Origin: Candidatus Gastranaerophilales bacterium
GTDB lineage: Bacteria > Cyanobacteriota > Vampirovibrionia > Gastranaerophilales > Gastranaerophilaceae
Assembly: GCA_944324185.1 (NCBI GenBank)
Contig: CALUVI010000014.1
Location: 1 to 41,955 of the forward strand
Reading direction: 5' to 3'
Length of the DNA: 41,955 bases
Shown here: positions 7,061 through 16,060 of the stretch, one piece after another
Layout of the letters: each line of letters opens with the position of its first letter
Position numbering within the stretch: position 1 is the first letter of the stretch
Notes under the pieces: model-generated
Told to the model about the DNA's origin: nothing
What the model saw: only the letters and a program-made list of their open reading frames with translations
Databases searched by the model: none
Program-made: the position numbers and the translations under genes

Positions 7061-7969
7061 ATGAAATATTTGATTGAAAAAATAAAAAAATTAAAAGAAG
7101 AGAAAAATGCAATTATTCTTGCGCATAGTTACCAGAATATAGAGGTAGACAGCGTTGCAGACTTTGTTGGTGATTCTTTATACTTAAGCCAGAAAGCAAA
7201 AGAGACAGATGCGGATATTATAGTTTTTGCAGGAGTATATTTCATGGCTCAGACTGCAAAAATAATCTCTCCGGAGAAGAAAGTTTTGCTCCCAAACCTA
7301 AATGCAGGCTGCCTTATGGCGGATATGATTAACCATGACCAGATGGTAAATTTCAAAAAAAATCATCCAAATGCACCAGTTGTATGTTACATAAATTCAA
7401 CCGCTGAAGTTAAGGCAGAATGCGATATTTGCTGCACAAGTTCAAATGCGTTAAAAATTGTTAAGAGTCTTAACACTCCGAAGGTTTTATTTCTTCCGGA
7501 TGCTAATCTGGGCAAATGGGTTGAGAAAAAGCTTAAAGATGTTGAAGTTATCACTTATGACGGCAATTGTCCGGTTCACCACGGTGTTGAAATAAGAGAT
7601 ATTGAACTTGCAAGGAAGAAATATCCTAATGCGAAAATACTTATCCATCCGGAGTGCAAGCCGGAAGTGAGTGTTCTCGGTGATTATGTCGGAAGTACAA
7701 GCGGAATTATGGAATATGTAAGGAAAAGCAAGGACAGACAGTTTGTAATTGTGACTGAAAAAGGTGTTTGTGACAGGCTTGAGAGGGATTATCCGGATAA
7801 GAAATTTATATTAATAAAAAATAACATGCTCTGCGAGAGCATGAAACTTACAACTCTGGATGAAATTTTGTATTCATTAGAGCATGAAGTTAATGAAATA
7901 ACTCTTGATGAAAATGTCAGAAAGCGCAGTGCAAATTGTATTGAGCGCATGCTTAAGGTATCAAAATAA
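7061..7969 (+). CDS. nadA: Quinolinate synthase
   Basis: NadA condenses iminoaspartate with dihydroxyacetone phosphate to quinolinate in NAD synthesis, using an oxygen-sensitive [4Fe-4S] cluster. The 302-residue protein has the three-fold repeated layout of the family. Cluster cysteines match the Thermotoga pattern: Cys84 (NAGC), Cys170 (GNCPVHH) and Cys258 (MLCESM). AHSYQ (21-25), GDSLYLS and GSTSG are further conserved motifs. AGGA lies 7 nt before the ATG. The stop overlaps the next start (TAATG). NadB and NadC are not in the window, but NAD kinase and an NrtR-like protein are. Confidence 0.96.
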   Translation: MKYLIEKIKKLKEEKNAIILAHSYQNIEVDSVADFVGDSLYLSQKAKETDADIIVFAGVYFMAQTAKIISPEKKVLLPNLNAGCLMADMINHDQMVNFKKNHPNAPVVCYINSTAEVKAECDICCTSSNALKIVKSLNTPKVLFLPDANLGKWVEKKLKDVEVITYDGNCPVHHGVEIRDIELARKKYPNAKILIHPECKPEVSVLGDYVGSTSGIMEYVRKSKDRQFVIVTEKGVCDRLERDYPDKKFILIKNNMLCESMKLTTLDEILYSLEHEVNEITLDENVRKRSANCIERMLKVSK

Positions 7970-8730
7970 TGGAACAGGACACAATCATATACGGCAAAAA
8001 TGCGGTTGTAGAAGCTTTAGAGGCAGGAAGCAGGACTTTTAACAAAATCCTCATATCCTCAGCTTCGCATGCCGATTCTAAAATAGAAAAAATCAAAGAG
8101 CTTGCAAAAGCCGGCGGTATTGTGTTTCAGTTTGTAAACATTCAAAAGCTCAACCAGCTTGTGCCGGAAGGAAGGCATCAGGGAGTTATTGCGCAGGTTT
8201 CTCCGATTAAATATGTTGATTTGGAAGATTTTATAGAACAAAATCAGGCTAAGCATGCCTCTGTTGTGATTTTAGACGGAGTTGAAGATTCCCATAACGT
8301 CGGCGCAATTATACGTTCATGCGTTTGTGCCGGAGTTGACGGTATTATTCTGCCTTCAAGGCGCGGGGTTTTAATAAATTCCACTGTAGAGAAAACCAGC
8401 GCCGGCGCTATAAATCACATTTCAATAATCAAAGTCAACAGTCTTGTTAACACTGTTCAAAGGCTAAAAGAAAACAACTGGTGGGTAATTGCATCTGACC
8501 ATCATGCTAAAGATAATTATTATGATATTGATTATACAGATATGAATTTTGCGCTCATAATGGGCGCCGAGCATGCCGGTATATCAAAATCATTATTAAA
8601 ATTGTCGGATTTTGTAATAAAAATTCCGATGTTAACAAATTTTAATTCTTTAAATGTTTCCAACGCAGCTGCTATAATATTGTTTGAGAGATGCAGGCAA
8701 ATTCTTAAAGCAGAGAAAAGAGGTGGATGA
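7969..8730 (+). CDS. rlmB: 23S rRNA (guanosine-2'-O)-methyltransferase RlmB / TrmH family
   Basis: SPOUT (SpoU) enzymes methylate a ribose 2'-OH using SAM bound in a knot. An N-terminal substrate-binding domain (1-80, starting [10 protein letters not shown]) precedes the knot domain. Motif 1 is [15 protein letters not shown] with Asn110 and Arg116. Motif 2 is GAEHAGIS (199-206). Motif 3 is [14 protein letters not shown] (227-240). The length (253) and N-domain fit RlmB rather than tRNA TrmH or TrmL. The ATG overlaps the nadA stop by one base, and the sigma factor gene begins one base after its stop, so the three are translationally coupled. Confidence 0.9.
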   Translation: MEQDTIIYGKNAVVEALEAGSRTFNKILISSASHADSKIEKIKELAKAGGIVFQFVNIQKLNQLVPEGRHQGVIAQVSPIKYVDLEDFIEQNQAKHASVVILDGVEDSHNVGAIIRSCVCAGVDGIILPSRRGVLINSTVEKTSAGAINHISIIKVNSLVNTVQRLKENNWWVIASDHHAKDNYYDIDYTDMNFALIMGAEHAGISKSLLKLSDFVIKIPMLTNFNSLNVSNAAAIILFERCRQILKAEKRGG

Positions 8731-8731
8731 T

Positions 8732-9730
8732 ATGGCTAGAAAAACCGAAACACTTAACTTAATGGCAGACGATATCTCTGATGAAGGCGTAGATTTTAAC
8801 AGTATTGAACCTATTGAAGACGATGAGGATTCTATCTCAATAGAAGAGCCTAAAACTCAGGAGAGTTTAAATTCCGTAAACTCGGACGATTCAGTGAGAA
8901 TCTATCTGCAGCAAATCGGCAAAATCCCGCTGCTTTCTGCCGAAGAAGAACTTGAAGTCGCCAAGAAAATTTATGAAACCCAGAGTGAAATTGCAAGAAA
9001 AGTTCTTATTAACGCTAATTTGAGACTTGTTGTAAGTATTGCAAAAAAATACATAGGAAGAGGTCTTTCTTTTCTTGATTTAATTCAGGAAGGCAACTTA
9101 GGATTAATCAAAGCGACCGAGAAATTTGATTATACAAAAGGTTATAAATTTTCAACTTACGCCACATGGTGGATTCAGCAGTCAATAACAAGGGCAATTG
9201 CAGACAAGGCAAGAATTATCAGGCTTCCTATCCACCTGATTGAATCCATTAACAAAATCAAAAAAGCAACAATGGATTTGACTACAGAGCTCGGCAGAAT
9301 TCCCGTAAAGCAGGAAATTGCTGATAAGATGGGTATTCCGGTTTCCAAACTTACTTCAATAATTAAAGCAACCCAGTCGACTATAAGTATTGATACTCCG
9401 ACAGGGCAAAAAGATGATTCCAACAAAATTATTGACTACATTGTTGATGAATCAACGATTGCGCCGGATTCTCTTGTTTCTCAGGAGAGCATGCTCGACG
9501 ATATAAAAGGCATGCTTGAACAATTAAGCCCTAAAGAAAGAGATGTTCTTATTTTAAGGTTCGGGCTTAATAATGACGGAAACAAAAAAACTCTTGATGA
9601 AATCGGTTCAATATACGGAGTTTCAAGAGAAAGAATAAGACAGATTGAAAACCGCGCAATTTCAAAGCTTAAAAAATTGTGCAAAAATAAAAATCTGACT
9701 TCCGGATTGAAAAATTATTTCGGGAATTAA
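8732..9730 (+). CDS. sigA: RNA polymerase primary sigma factor (RpoD/SigA type)
   Basis: This 332-residue sigma70 protein has an acidic N-terminus (about 1-50), region 1.2 ([20 protein letters not shown]), region 2 ([19 protein letters not shown], then [20 protein letters not shown]), region 3 and region 4.2 ([20 protein letters not shown]). A short region 1.1 and this region 1.2 are as in cyanobacterial principal sigma factors. A group 2 (alternative) sigma cannot be excluded. The start at 8732 has AGAGGTGG in front and follows the rlmB stop by one base; a longer frame would begin inside rlmB. The window's TTGNNN/TATAAT and extended -10 promoters match its expected specificity. Confidence 0.93.
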   Translation: MARKTETLNLMADDISDEGVDFNSIEPIEDDEDSISIEEPKTQESLNSVNSDDSVRIYLQQIGKIPLLSAEEELEVAKKIYETQSEIARKVLINANLRLVVSIAKKYIGRGLSFLDLIQEGNLGLIKATEKFDYTKGYKFSTYATWWIQQSITRAIADKARIIRLPIHLIESINKIKKATMDLTTELGRIPVKQEIADKMGIPVSKLTSIIKATQSTISIDTPTGQKDDSNKIIDYIVDESTIAPDSLVSQESMLDDIKGMLEQLSPKERDVLILRFGLNNDGNKKTLDEIGSIYGVSRERIRQIENRAISKLKKLCKNKNLTSGLKNYFGN

Positions 9731-9738
9731 CAGGCTGA

Positions 9739-9810
9739 AGTGATCAACTGACCAGGTGATCAAGTGATCAAGAAGGAATGTAGGTCGGGTTTACTAACCC
9801 GACATTAACT
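9739..9810. repeat. R3 and R4 repeats between sigA and the TPR gene
   Basis: 9739-9774 is an R3 run of GTGATCAA-type 8-mers. 9781-9810 is an R4 hairpin (GGTCGGGTTTACTAACCCGAC then ATTAACT). They fill almost the whole 106-bp gap. Confidence 0.75.
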
Positions 9811-9836
9811 TAAATTTACATAAAAAGGAATAAAAA

Positions 9837-11600
9837 ATGGCTGATATAGATAGAATTAACGAACTGGTCGGAGAAAAAGAATTTGATAAAGCTCAGGAAA
9901 TGATAGCCTCCGCGCTTAAAGAAGAGCCTGATAACGTAGAACTCATCAAGCTTGCAGGGCTTGTTGAGGTGAATCTTAATCAGTGGGATGAGGCGCGTAA
10001 AAACTTTGAAACGGTTGTTAAATACAGACCGGAGGATGCCACTTCTCTTTTTTATCTCGGTAATTGTTATGACAATGCAGGCGACTATATTTCCGCAAAA
10101 AATGCTTACCTTTCCGTAATAAAACTGCGCCCTGAATACATAGAAGCGTATAAAAGCTTGTGTGTTGCGCTTATGAAACTTGATGATTCCGAAAATGCAA
10201 TTAAATATGCATATCAGGCATCGGCGCTTGATCCGGAGGACTATATATTTGATTTCATAATAGGCACGGCTTATATGAAAATCAAAGAGTTTGAAAAAAG
10301 TATTGAACCTTTGAAAAAGGCGCTTGAGAAGAATCCTGAAAATCTGAGCACTTTAAACAGTCTGGGTACTGCCTGTATGGCGTCAAGAAAAACAGAAGAA
10401 GCATTGAAGTTCTATCAAAAAGCTCTTGATTTAGATCCAGAAAACCCGATGGCATATTATAATATCGGTTCGGTTTACCAGATACAGCAAAATCATCAGG
10501 AGGCATGCGAATATTTGAAAAAAGCCGTTCAACTTGACGAGGAGGATGAAGGGTTTAAGGTGGCTCTTGCTATGTCAGAAGTTAAATCCGGACAATACAG
10601 GGAAGCTGCGGATATTTATAAGAGTCTCCTTATTGCGCATCCTGAGAAAGACAATTATAAGTACAATCTTGTATCCTGCTACGAAGCTTTAGGAGATATT
10701 CAAACCGCAATTTCCATGCTGGAAAAAATGGTATATGTTAACCAGAAATTTATTCTTCCGGCACAGAAACTTGCAAGTCTTTATATTAAGACAAATCAGC
10801 TTTCTAAAGCAAAAGAGATTTATGATAATATTCTTTTGAAAAACAAACCGTCTGCCGAGACCCTTCATCAGTATGCGGTTCTTTCCTCGAGTCTCTGCGA
10901 TACTGATACGGCTGAAAAAATACTTAAAAAAGTTATAAAAATGAATCCTGATATTGCTAAAGCTCATAAGGATTTAGGAATTATTTTTCTGAATAAAAGG
11001 CTTTTTAAATATGCGGAAGAGGAATTTCAGACTGCTCTAAAGCTTGCGCCGAATGATTTTGAAATAATATTCGAGTACGGAAATTTCCTCTATTCAATTT
11101 CCAAAAACACGGAAGCGGAAAGATATTATCAGGAGGCTCTGGATTTGCAGCCGGATAATGTCCTTGCCCTGACGTTTATGGCATTAAATAAACTTATCCT
11201 GAACCAGCTTGACGCTTCTAAAGAATACATTATGAAAGCGGTTAAAATTAATCCGCATCATGAATATATTCAATTTTGCGCCGGAAGAATTCTGTTTGCA
11301 AGAAAAGAGTATGAAGAAGCAAAACATTTCCTCATTCATGCTGTTGAACAAAATCCTGACATAGAAACGCAAAACACTCTTGCGCTTACTTATTATGAAC
11401 TCGGAGAGTTTGATTCTGCAATAAATATATTTAACAATCTTCTGGTTAAAAAGCCCGACAATATTTCTGTATTGATGAGCCTTGCAAAATGTTATGAAGG
11501 CAAAAAAGATAACGATAAAGCGCTTGAATATTTAGATAAAGTTGTTACAATATTCCCTGAAGATGAAGAAGCGCATGAGATGATAAGAAAACTTTCTTAG
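9837..11600 (+). CDS. Tetratricopeptide repeat (TPR) protein
   Basis: The 587 residues are almost entirely TPR units of about 34 residues. Recurring signatures are LGNCYDNAGDYISAKNAYL, NSLGTACMASRKTEEALKFY and FEYGNFLYSISKNTEAERYY; I estimate 14-16 repeats. No signal peptide or membrane segment is present, so it should be cytoplasmic and act as a protein-binding scaffold. AAGGAA precedes the ATG. The binding partner is unknown; the CheR-like protein 32 bp downstream is a possible one. Confidence 0.9.
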   Translation: MADIDRINELVGEKEFDKAQEMIASALKEEPDNVELIKLAGLVEVNLNQWDEARKNFETVVKYRPEDATSLFYLGNCYDNAGDYISAKNAYLSVIKLRPEYIEAYKSLCVALMKLDDSENAIKYAYQASALDPEDYIFDFIIGTAYMKIKEFEKSIEPLKKALEKNPENLSTLNSLGTACMASRKTEEALKFYQKALDLDPENPMAYYNIGSVYQIQQNHQEACEYLKKAVQLDEEDEGFKVALAMSEVKSGQYREAADIYKSLLIAHPEKDNYKYNLVSCYEALGDIQTAISMLEKMVYVNQKFILPAQKLASLYIKTNQLSKAKEIYDNILLKNKPSAETLHQYAVLSSSLCDTDTAEKILKKVIKMNPDIAKAHKDLGIIFLNKRLFKYAEEEFQTALKLAPNDFEIIFEYGNFLYSISKNTEAERYYQEALDLQPDNVLALTFMALNKLILNQLDASKEYIMKAVKINPHHEYIQFCAGRILFARKEYEEAKHFLIHAVEQNPDIETQNTLALTYYELGEFDSAINIFNNLLVKKPDNISVLMSLAKCYEGKKDNDKALEYLDKVVTIFPEDEEAHEMIRKLS

Positions 11601-11632
11601 CAAAATTATTTTTTACGGATTTTAAAAAGAGT

Positions 11633-12358
11633 ATGAAAATTCTATCTTCAAAATACAATACCCCTGCTTTTCACGGAAACAGAAGGAGCGTTTTTGATAA
11701 GAAAGGCGCTTTGATGTATAAAACAACCACATATTTTTTTAGAGAAGACTTGAACTGGGACAGATTCGTAAGTTTAATCAGAGATAAATACAGGGAGGCT
11801 GAAAAAGTTAATATAATTAATCAGGCATGCTCGAACGGACAGGAGTCGTATTCTCTGGTTGTAAAACTTATACAAAAACTGGGTGAAAAAGCTGAAAAAT
11901 ATTTCCCGATAAAAGCCGGGGATATTGATTATGATAACATAGAAAGCGCGAAAAGAGGGCATCTTGGTATAAAACTTCCGGACATATACAAAATAAACAA
12001 CTGTACAAATAACAGGCTTACAGACTTTTTCAGCTTCGATAAAGCCAAAAATCCTGAGAATGATTTAGTTTTGATTCCTAAAAATAATATTAAAGACAAG
12101 GTTGAATTTGCATGTTCCGACATTTTTCAGGATGTGGAGAGATTGCCGGAAGAAAATACAGTTTTGTTATGCCGTAATTTCTGGCAATATCTTTCGCCTG
12201 ATCTGCGGGAAACACTTGCCTCAAAACTTTCCCAAAAACTCAATAAAACATCTCTTATTTCTATCGGAGAACACGATTCTGCCTGCAACGCGGATAAACT
12301 ACTTGAAAAATACGGGTTTATATATGCCGGAGTAGAACATGTTTATACCAAACCTTAA
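11633..12358 (+). CDS. CheR-like SAM-dependent methyltransferase-fold protein
   Basis: The 241-residue protein matches the C-terminal catalytic domain of CheR protein-glutamate methyltransferases. TYFFRED (33-39) corresponds to the conserved TxFFR entry. NQACSNGQESYSL (63-75) replaces the usual SAGCSTGEEPYSL SAM site. AGDIDYDNIESAKRGHLG matches the DIN...A..G.Y stretch, and LLCRNFWQYL (about 178-187) matches the FCRNVLIYF motif. The N-terminal CheR helical domain is missing and no chemoreceptor genes are nearby, so the target is unlikely to be a classical MCP. The N-terminal NTPAFHGN looks like a separate short tag. Its stop shares a TTAA palindrome with the stop of the convergent gene. Confidence 0.7.
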   Translation: MKILSSKYNTPAFHGNRRSVFDKKGALMYKTTTYFFREDLNWDRFVSLIRDKYREAEKVNIINQACSNGQESYSLVVKLIQKLGEKAEKYFPIKAGDIDYDNIESAKRGHLGIKLPDIYKINNCTNNRLTDFFSFDKAKNPENDLVLIPKNNIKDKVEFACSDIFQDVERLPEENTVLLCRNFWQYLSPDLRETLASKLSQKLNKTSLISIGEHDSACNADKLLEKYGFIYAGVEHVYTKP

Positions 12359-13176
12359 ACTCTTTCGTCAAACTTTCCGCCTATTTGAACAAAATTTGCA
12401 TAATAGAATTCAAAAATAAGAACTGCAATAAAGACAAGATAATAGAAATTTATCAAAGTAAATATAAAATGCGTAACAATATTAAGAGAGAAAACTGTTG
12501 TCAAAATTGATAAAAACGCATAAGAGAAAAATATTATTAAATAAAGTAAAACATTTTTTAAAAAAGCTTTGCTAAATAAATTTTTAAGAGAAATAAAAAA
12601 AGCTTTAAACGGATTTGCGCACTTGAACACAATCGCCGGCAGATGGAACATCAGAAGGAAATATTCAATTCCCGTTGCCGCGAGTATCAAAAGGTTCCAG
12701 AGGTTAAGTCTTAAAATTTGTTCTTTTGAAAGTGACATTAAAAAAGCTTTAAGAGCTGTTGTTGACTCAAATGCTTCCGTAAGAGTAGCTGATGAAATCC
12801 CTATATTACCGATAAATTTCATACCGGCAAAATATGTGACAAATAAAATTAATATTGAAAGAACAAATACGTTAAATAAAAATCCCAGTGCCGGCAGAAA
12901 ATATTCTCCCACACCTGACGGAAACTCTTTTATAAGAGCGTTCGGTTCATCTTTTACGGGAGCTGATACTGCAATTCTTAGCATATAAGCCCACCCTGAC
13001 AGGAATGCAGCAAGCATAAAGATAAATAATACAAGTGCTGTAAGCATATTTATCAAATCTCCCCTGAAAGAAAAAAGGATATAAAGACTTGAAAGAAGTG
13101 AAAATAATATTAAAGGTGTTGCTAAGATAATATATTTATTGGTTAAACCGAAGCTTCTTTTCAAATAATTTAACAT
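12355..13176 (-). CDS. Polytopic membrane protein, function unknown
   Basis: The 273 residues contain about six hydrophobic segments (roughly 17-37, 43-68, 93-118, 155-180, 205-230, 235-260) with no charged catalytic motif I can recognise. The pattern resembles uncharacterised integral membrane proteins that often accompany envelope machines. It lies 9 bp downstream of the TadZ/CpaE-like gene on the same strand and is probably co-transcribed, so it could be the membrane partner of that ATPase. Its stop overlaps the convergent CheR-like gene by 4 bp. Confidence 0.7.
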   Translation of the reverse strand: MLNYLKRSFGLTNKYIILATPLILFSLLSSLYILFSFRGDLINMLTALVLFIFMLAAFLSGWAYMLRIAVSAPVKDEPNALIKEFPSGVGEYFLPALGFLFNVFVLSILILFVTYFAGMKFIGNIGISSATLTEAFESTTALKAFLMSLSKEQILRLNLWNLLILAATGIEYFLLMFHLPAIVFKCANPFKAFFISLKNLFSKAFLKNVLLYLIIFFSYAFLSILTTVFSLNIVTHFIFTLINFYYLVFIAVLIFEFYYANFVQIGGKFDERV

Positions 13177-13185
13177 TCAATCTCC

Positions 13186-14343
13186 TTACATTCTGACTCT
13201 GTATTGAACAACTGTCTGTTCAATAATATCGTCGGAAACTTTAGAAGCAAAATCTCTAAAATTACTTCCGATATTTGATTCGGAATTTATTTCAAAGATA
13301 GTGACACCTTTATTAATTGCTTCCATTATTGTGAAATAATTGTTCGGGATTTTCCAGTAAACAGACTCGCTCAGTGTATTTTCAATATCTTCTATTTTAA
13401 TCTCGTCATTTTCCATATATCTGTTGATAACAATTTTCACCTTTTTTGCCGGATAATTGCGTGAGCGGAAGAGGTTCAAACATCTCTGCGCATTTCTTAT
13501 TGCCGGAATATTGACAATTGTAGTGAACAGAATCCAATCCGACTCATCCAGAATTTTTAATGAAATCGGATCAATGCTTGATGACATATCAATTACAATA
13601 TACGGAAAAACTTTTTTCAGTTTTGTAAACAGAGCGGAAATCTGCCGGGTTGTAATACTTCCGGACTGTTCTATATAACTCGGGTCTGATAAAATGTACA
13701 GGGAGGTATCCTTATATTTCTCAAAACCCTTCATAAAAATATTGTCGTCTTTGTCTATAAGCCTTTGAATAACATAGTTTACATCAAACGGCGGGTTAAG
13801 ATTCAGAAATGTAGAAATATCGCCGAGCTGGAGGTTTAAATCAATAAGCGCAACCTTGTCTTTTGTTACTTTTGCAAGCTCTGAGGCAAGATTTATTGCA
13901 ATTGTGGTTTTGCCGATGCCGCCTTTATTTGAATACACGGTTATTATTTTTGACCCTGTATTTTCATCCTCTGGAGAAATACTCGCAAACATTGTTAAAA
14001 CTCTTATCAAATCTTCCTTTAAAACAGGCTTTGGCAAAAATTCCTTAGCGCCTGATCTAAGAGCCTGAATGATTGTATTCGTGGAATAATCTATTGAAGT
14101 AATGATGATTCTTGAGGTAACAAGTTTAATATTATCCGCAATTTCTTTAAGTTCCGCCAAATTGTCAGAAATATCCATAATTACTATAGGATTGGAAGCC
14201 TGCTTTATTGCCTCATATCCTTCCCTGTAATCTTCATACAACTTGATTTCTTTTATAAAACTTAAATCTTCTATAAAAGATTTTATAACTTCTCTTGACT
14301 GTTCATTTTTATCCAGAACAAAAACTGTAGAAATATTTTCCAT
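13186..14343 (-). CDS. TadZ/CpaE-like protein: receiver domain plus MinD/ParA ATPase
   Basis: Residues 1-120 form a response-regulator receiver fold with Asp11, Asp57 (VIMDISD) and Lys105 (PKP). Residues 131-385 are a MinD/ParA-type ATPase with the deviant Walker A SNKGGIGKTT (Lys140, Lys145) and VALIDLNLQLGD. This is the architecture of TadZ/CpaE, which places pilus or secretion machines at a pole. The end of the chain lacks an obvious MinD-type amphipathic helix. No other tad genes are present; the nearest pilus genes are at 4688-6995. AGAGGT precedes the ATG. A regulator of another polar process is also possible. Confidence 0.8.
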   Translation of the reverse strand: MENISTVFVLDKNEQSREVIKSFIEDLSFIKEIKLYEDYREGYEAIKQASNPIVIMDISDNLAELKEIADNIKLVTSRIIITSIDYSTNTIIQALRSGAKEFLPKPVLKEDLIRVLTMFASISPEDENTGSKIITVYSNKGGIGKTTIAINLASELAKVTKDKVALIDLNLQLGDISTFLNLNPPFDVNYVIQRLIDKDDNIFMKGFEKYKDTSLYILSDPSYIEQSGSITTRQISALFTKLKKVFPYIVIDMSSSIDPISLKILDESDWILFTTIVNIPAIRNAQRCLNLFRSRNYPAKKVKIVINRYMENDEIKIEDIENTLSESVYWKIPNNYFTIMEAINKGVTIFEINSESNIGSNFRDFASKVSDDIIEQTVVQYRVRM

Positions 14344-14421
14344 GCAAGACCTCTCTTATCCTCTTAATATACACCAAATTTCCGGCAAGGACAATCCGTC
14401 TTTTATATAATCCGAACTTTA

Positions 14422-14430
14422 TGGTATAAT
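14422..14430 (+). promoter_or_regulatory. Extended -10 directly upstream of the TPR membrane protein
   Basis: TGGTATAAT ends at 14430 and the ATG is at 14440. Expected transcription start is within about 3 nt of the ATG and no Shine-Dalgarno sequence is present, so the mRNA is probably leaderless. Confidence 0.6.
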
Positions 14431-14439
14431 TACAGCTGT

Positions 14440-15504
14440 ATGAAACGTTTTTTACGAAAATTATGTTCTAAAGTTACGCTTGTTATTCTGCTTGTTATTC
14501 TTGCTCTTTTGACATTTTTTTTCTGGGGCTGGATAGAAAAACAGGTCATGAAAGCAAAAGGAATGTATTTTATTTACAAAGGTGATCAGGCGTATTCTCA
14601 GGATAATATGGCAAAAACTCTTGAGTTTTATCACAAAGGGCTTAAACTTTATCCGGAGCATTATGAGGCATGGTTTAATTTAGGTAATATTTATGCTGTA
14701 TACGAAGATTATTTTTCAGCCGTAGACGCTTACGAAAACGCAATAAAGCACAATCCGAAATTTGTTCTTGCGCGTATGAATCTGGGTATAGTGTATTCTG
14801 AGGATTTAGGTTTTTTTGATGAAGCGATAGACCAGTTTGATTATGTTGCCCAGTTAAGACTGTTCAAACTCTGGATACCGTTTGTTTACAGCAATGTAAA
14901 AAGTGTAAAGATGAACAGGGGGCTTGCTTATTATAACAAAGGGGTTGCTTATAAACAAAAAGCTATGTATTTGCCGCTTGATAAAAGATATCTCGTTTAT
15001 ACGTACCTGGGAGACGCAATAGAAGCTTATAAAAAAGCCTTAAAATTTATTAAAAAGAATTATGATGTACATTACAACAAAGCAGTTGCGCATCATCTGA
15101 GGGGAGAATACAGAGAGGCAGGTCTGGAATACTGCGAAGCTATTCAGCTTGAGCCGATGAAGTTTGAAGCACATTACAACCTTGCAGTTCTTTTAAGACA
15201 GCTAAACCGCCATAGGGATTCAATAAACGAACTTCACAAGGCTGCAATACTTATTCTGGAAGAGCCTGACTCTTCACCGCTTGAGTCTACGTATATATTT
15301 AATTTATTAAATGATGCAACCAGAAAATTTATATCAAGTGATGAGTATTATACAGAAAAACTTACAGATGAGCCTCTCGGTAATATAAGCTATACTTATG
15401 TTAACGGAAGAATTGTTCCTGATGAAGAATTTGATAAAGCAATATTAAAGAACTTTAAAACCTGTGCCGGATTTGAATATTTTAATGAAGAAGAGCCGGA
15501 GTAA
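14440..15504 (+). CDS. Membrane-anchored TPR protein
   Basis: An N-terminal basic stretch and transmembrane helix (about 13-31, VTLVILLVILALLTFFFWGW) anchor the 354-residue protein. At least five TPRs follow (AWFNLGNIYAVYEDYFSAV, YNKGVAYKQK, EAHYNLAVLLRQLNRHRDS). The C-terminal 80 residues are acidic and lack repeats. The TPR part probably faces the periplasm and binds envelope proteins. It is divergent from the TadZ/CpaE-like gene across 96 bp. An R8 array starts one base after the stop codon. Confidence 0.85.
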   Translation: MKRFLRKLCSKVTLVILLVILALLTFFFWGWIEKQVMKAKGMYFIYKGDQAYSQDNMAKTLEFYHKGLKLYPEHYEAWFNLGNIYAVYEDYFSAVDAYENAIKHNPKFVLARMNLGIVYSEDLGFFDEAIDQFDYVAQLRLFKLWIPFVYSNVKSVKMNRGLAYYNKGVAYKQKAMYLPLDKRYLVYTYLGDAIEAYKKALKFIKKNYDVHYNKAVAHHLRGEYREAGLEYCEAIQLEPMKFEAHYNLAVLLRQLNRHRDSINELHKAAILILEEPDSSPLESTYIFNLLNDATRKFISSDEYYTEKLTDEPLGNISYTYVNGRIVPDEEFDKAILKNFKTCAGFEYFNEEEPE

Positions 15505-15506
15505 AC

Positions 15507-15706
15507 GGGGGTAAATGATTGAGTCGGCGGGTAGAATCGCCGATTTTGTGTCATTGTGGGGGTAAATGATTTCAGTTTGAGGTGAACCTACAAGCCCGAC
15601 GTCGTTGCGGGGGTAAATGATTTCAGCCTGAAGTGAACCTACAAGTCCGACGTCATTACTAGGGTAAATATGTTAGGTCGGTATGTGAAATTTACAAGCT
15701 TAACGT
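15507..15706. repeat. R8 tandem array, four 51-bp units
   Basis: Units begin with GGGGGTAAATGATT-type sequence at 15507, 15558, 15609 and about 15661, an exact 51-bp period. Each contains GTGAACCTACAAG and ends CGACGTCATTG. The array starts right after the TAA of the upstream gene and runs into an R1 element through the shared GTCATTG. Confidence 0.85.
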
Positions 15707-15873
15707 CATTGTGAGGGAGCAGCCAGAACAGCCCGAAGCAATCTATAACAAATTTAACAATTAAATAAAAGCTGTAGTGTGGAGCTTGCTCCGCAAGGTA
15801 AGAATTGCAGGTCGGATGAAACCCGACAATAACTTGAATGGATTGCCGCGGCGCTCACGCGCCTCGCAATGAC
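15705..15873. repeat. R1 element containing nested R5 and R4
   Basis: The ends are GTCATTGTGAGGG and CCTCGCAATGAC. Between the arms lie an R5 half (about 15775-15793) and an R4 hairpin (about 15811-15836), so repeats are nested. 15874-16060 holds only a partial R4, an AT-rich tract and the region before the next gene. Confidence 0.8.
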
Positions 15874-16060
15874 GGCAAATTCGGAAATAACCCGACGTTA
15901 ACTAAAATGTTAAAAGAAAGAAAAACAATTGTTTAATAAAAAAATTAAAATGTACACGTTACCTCTTCTCACTCTTTAAATCCATTCCCCCCTCAGATGT
16001 ATTATTGATAAATAATTATGCTTACGCTATTCTATATTCATAGACTTTGAGGAGAAAGCA

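Noticed and set aside
7061..7969. HPEC cysteine (Cys199) as a NadA cluster ligand
   Set aside because: The Thermotoga NadA pattern places the second ligand at the GxCPVH cysteine (Cys170 here); HPEC is not conserved as Cys in E. coli.
12569..12988. A 139-codon plus-strand frame
   Set aside because: It is antisense to the six-helix membrane protein gene and has no initiation signal.
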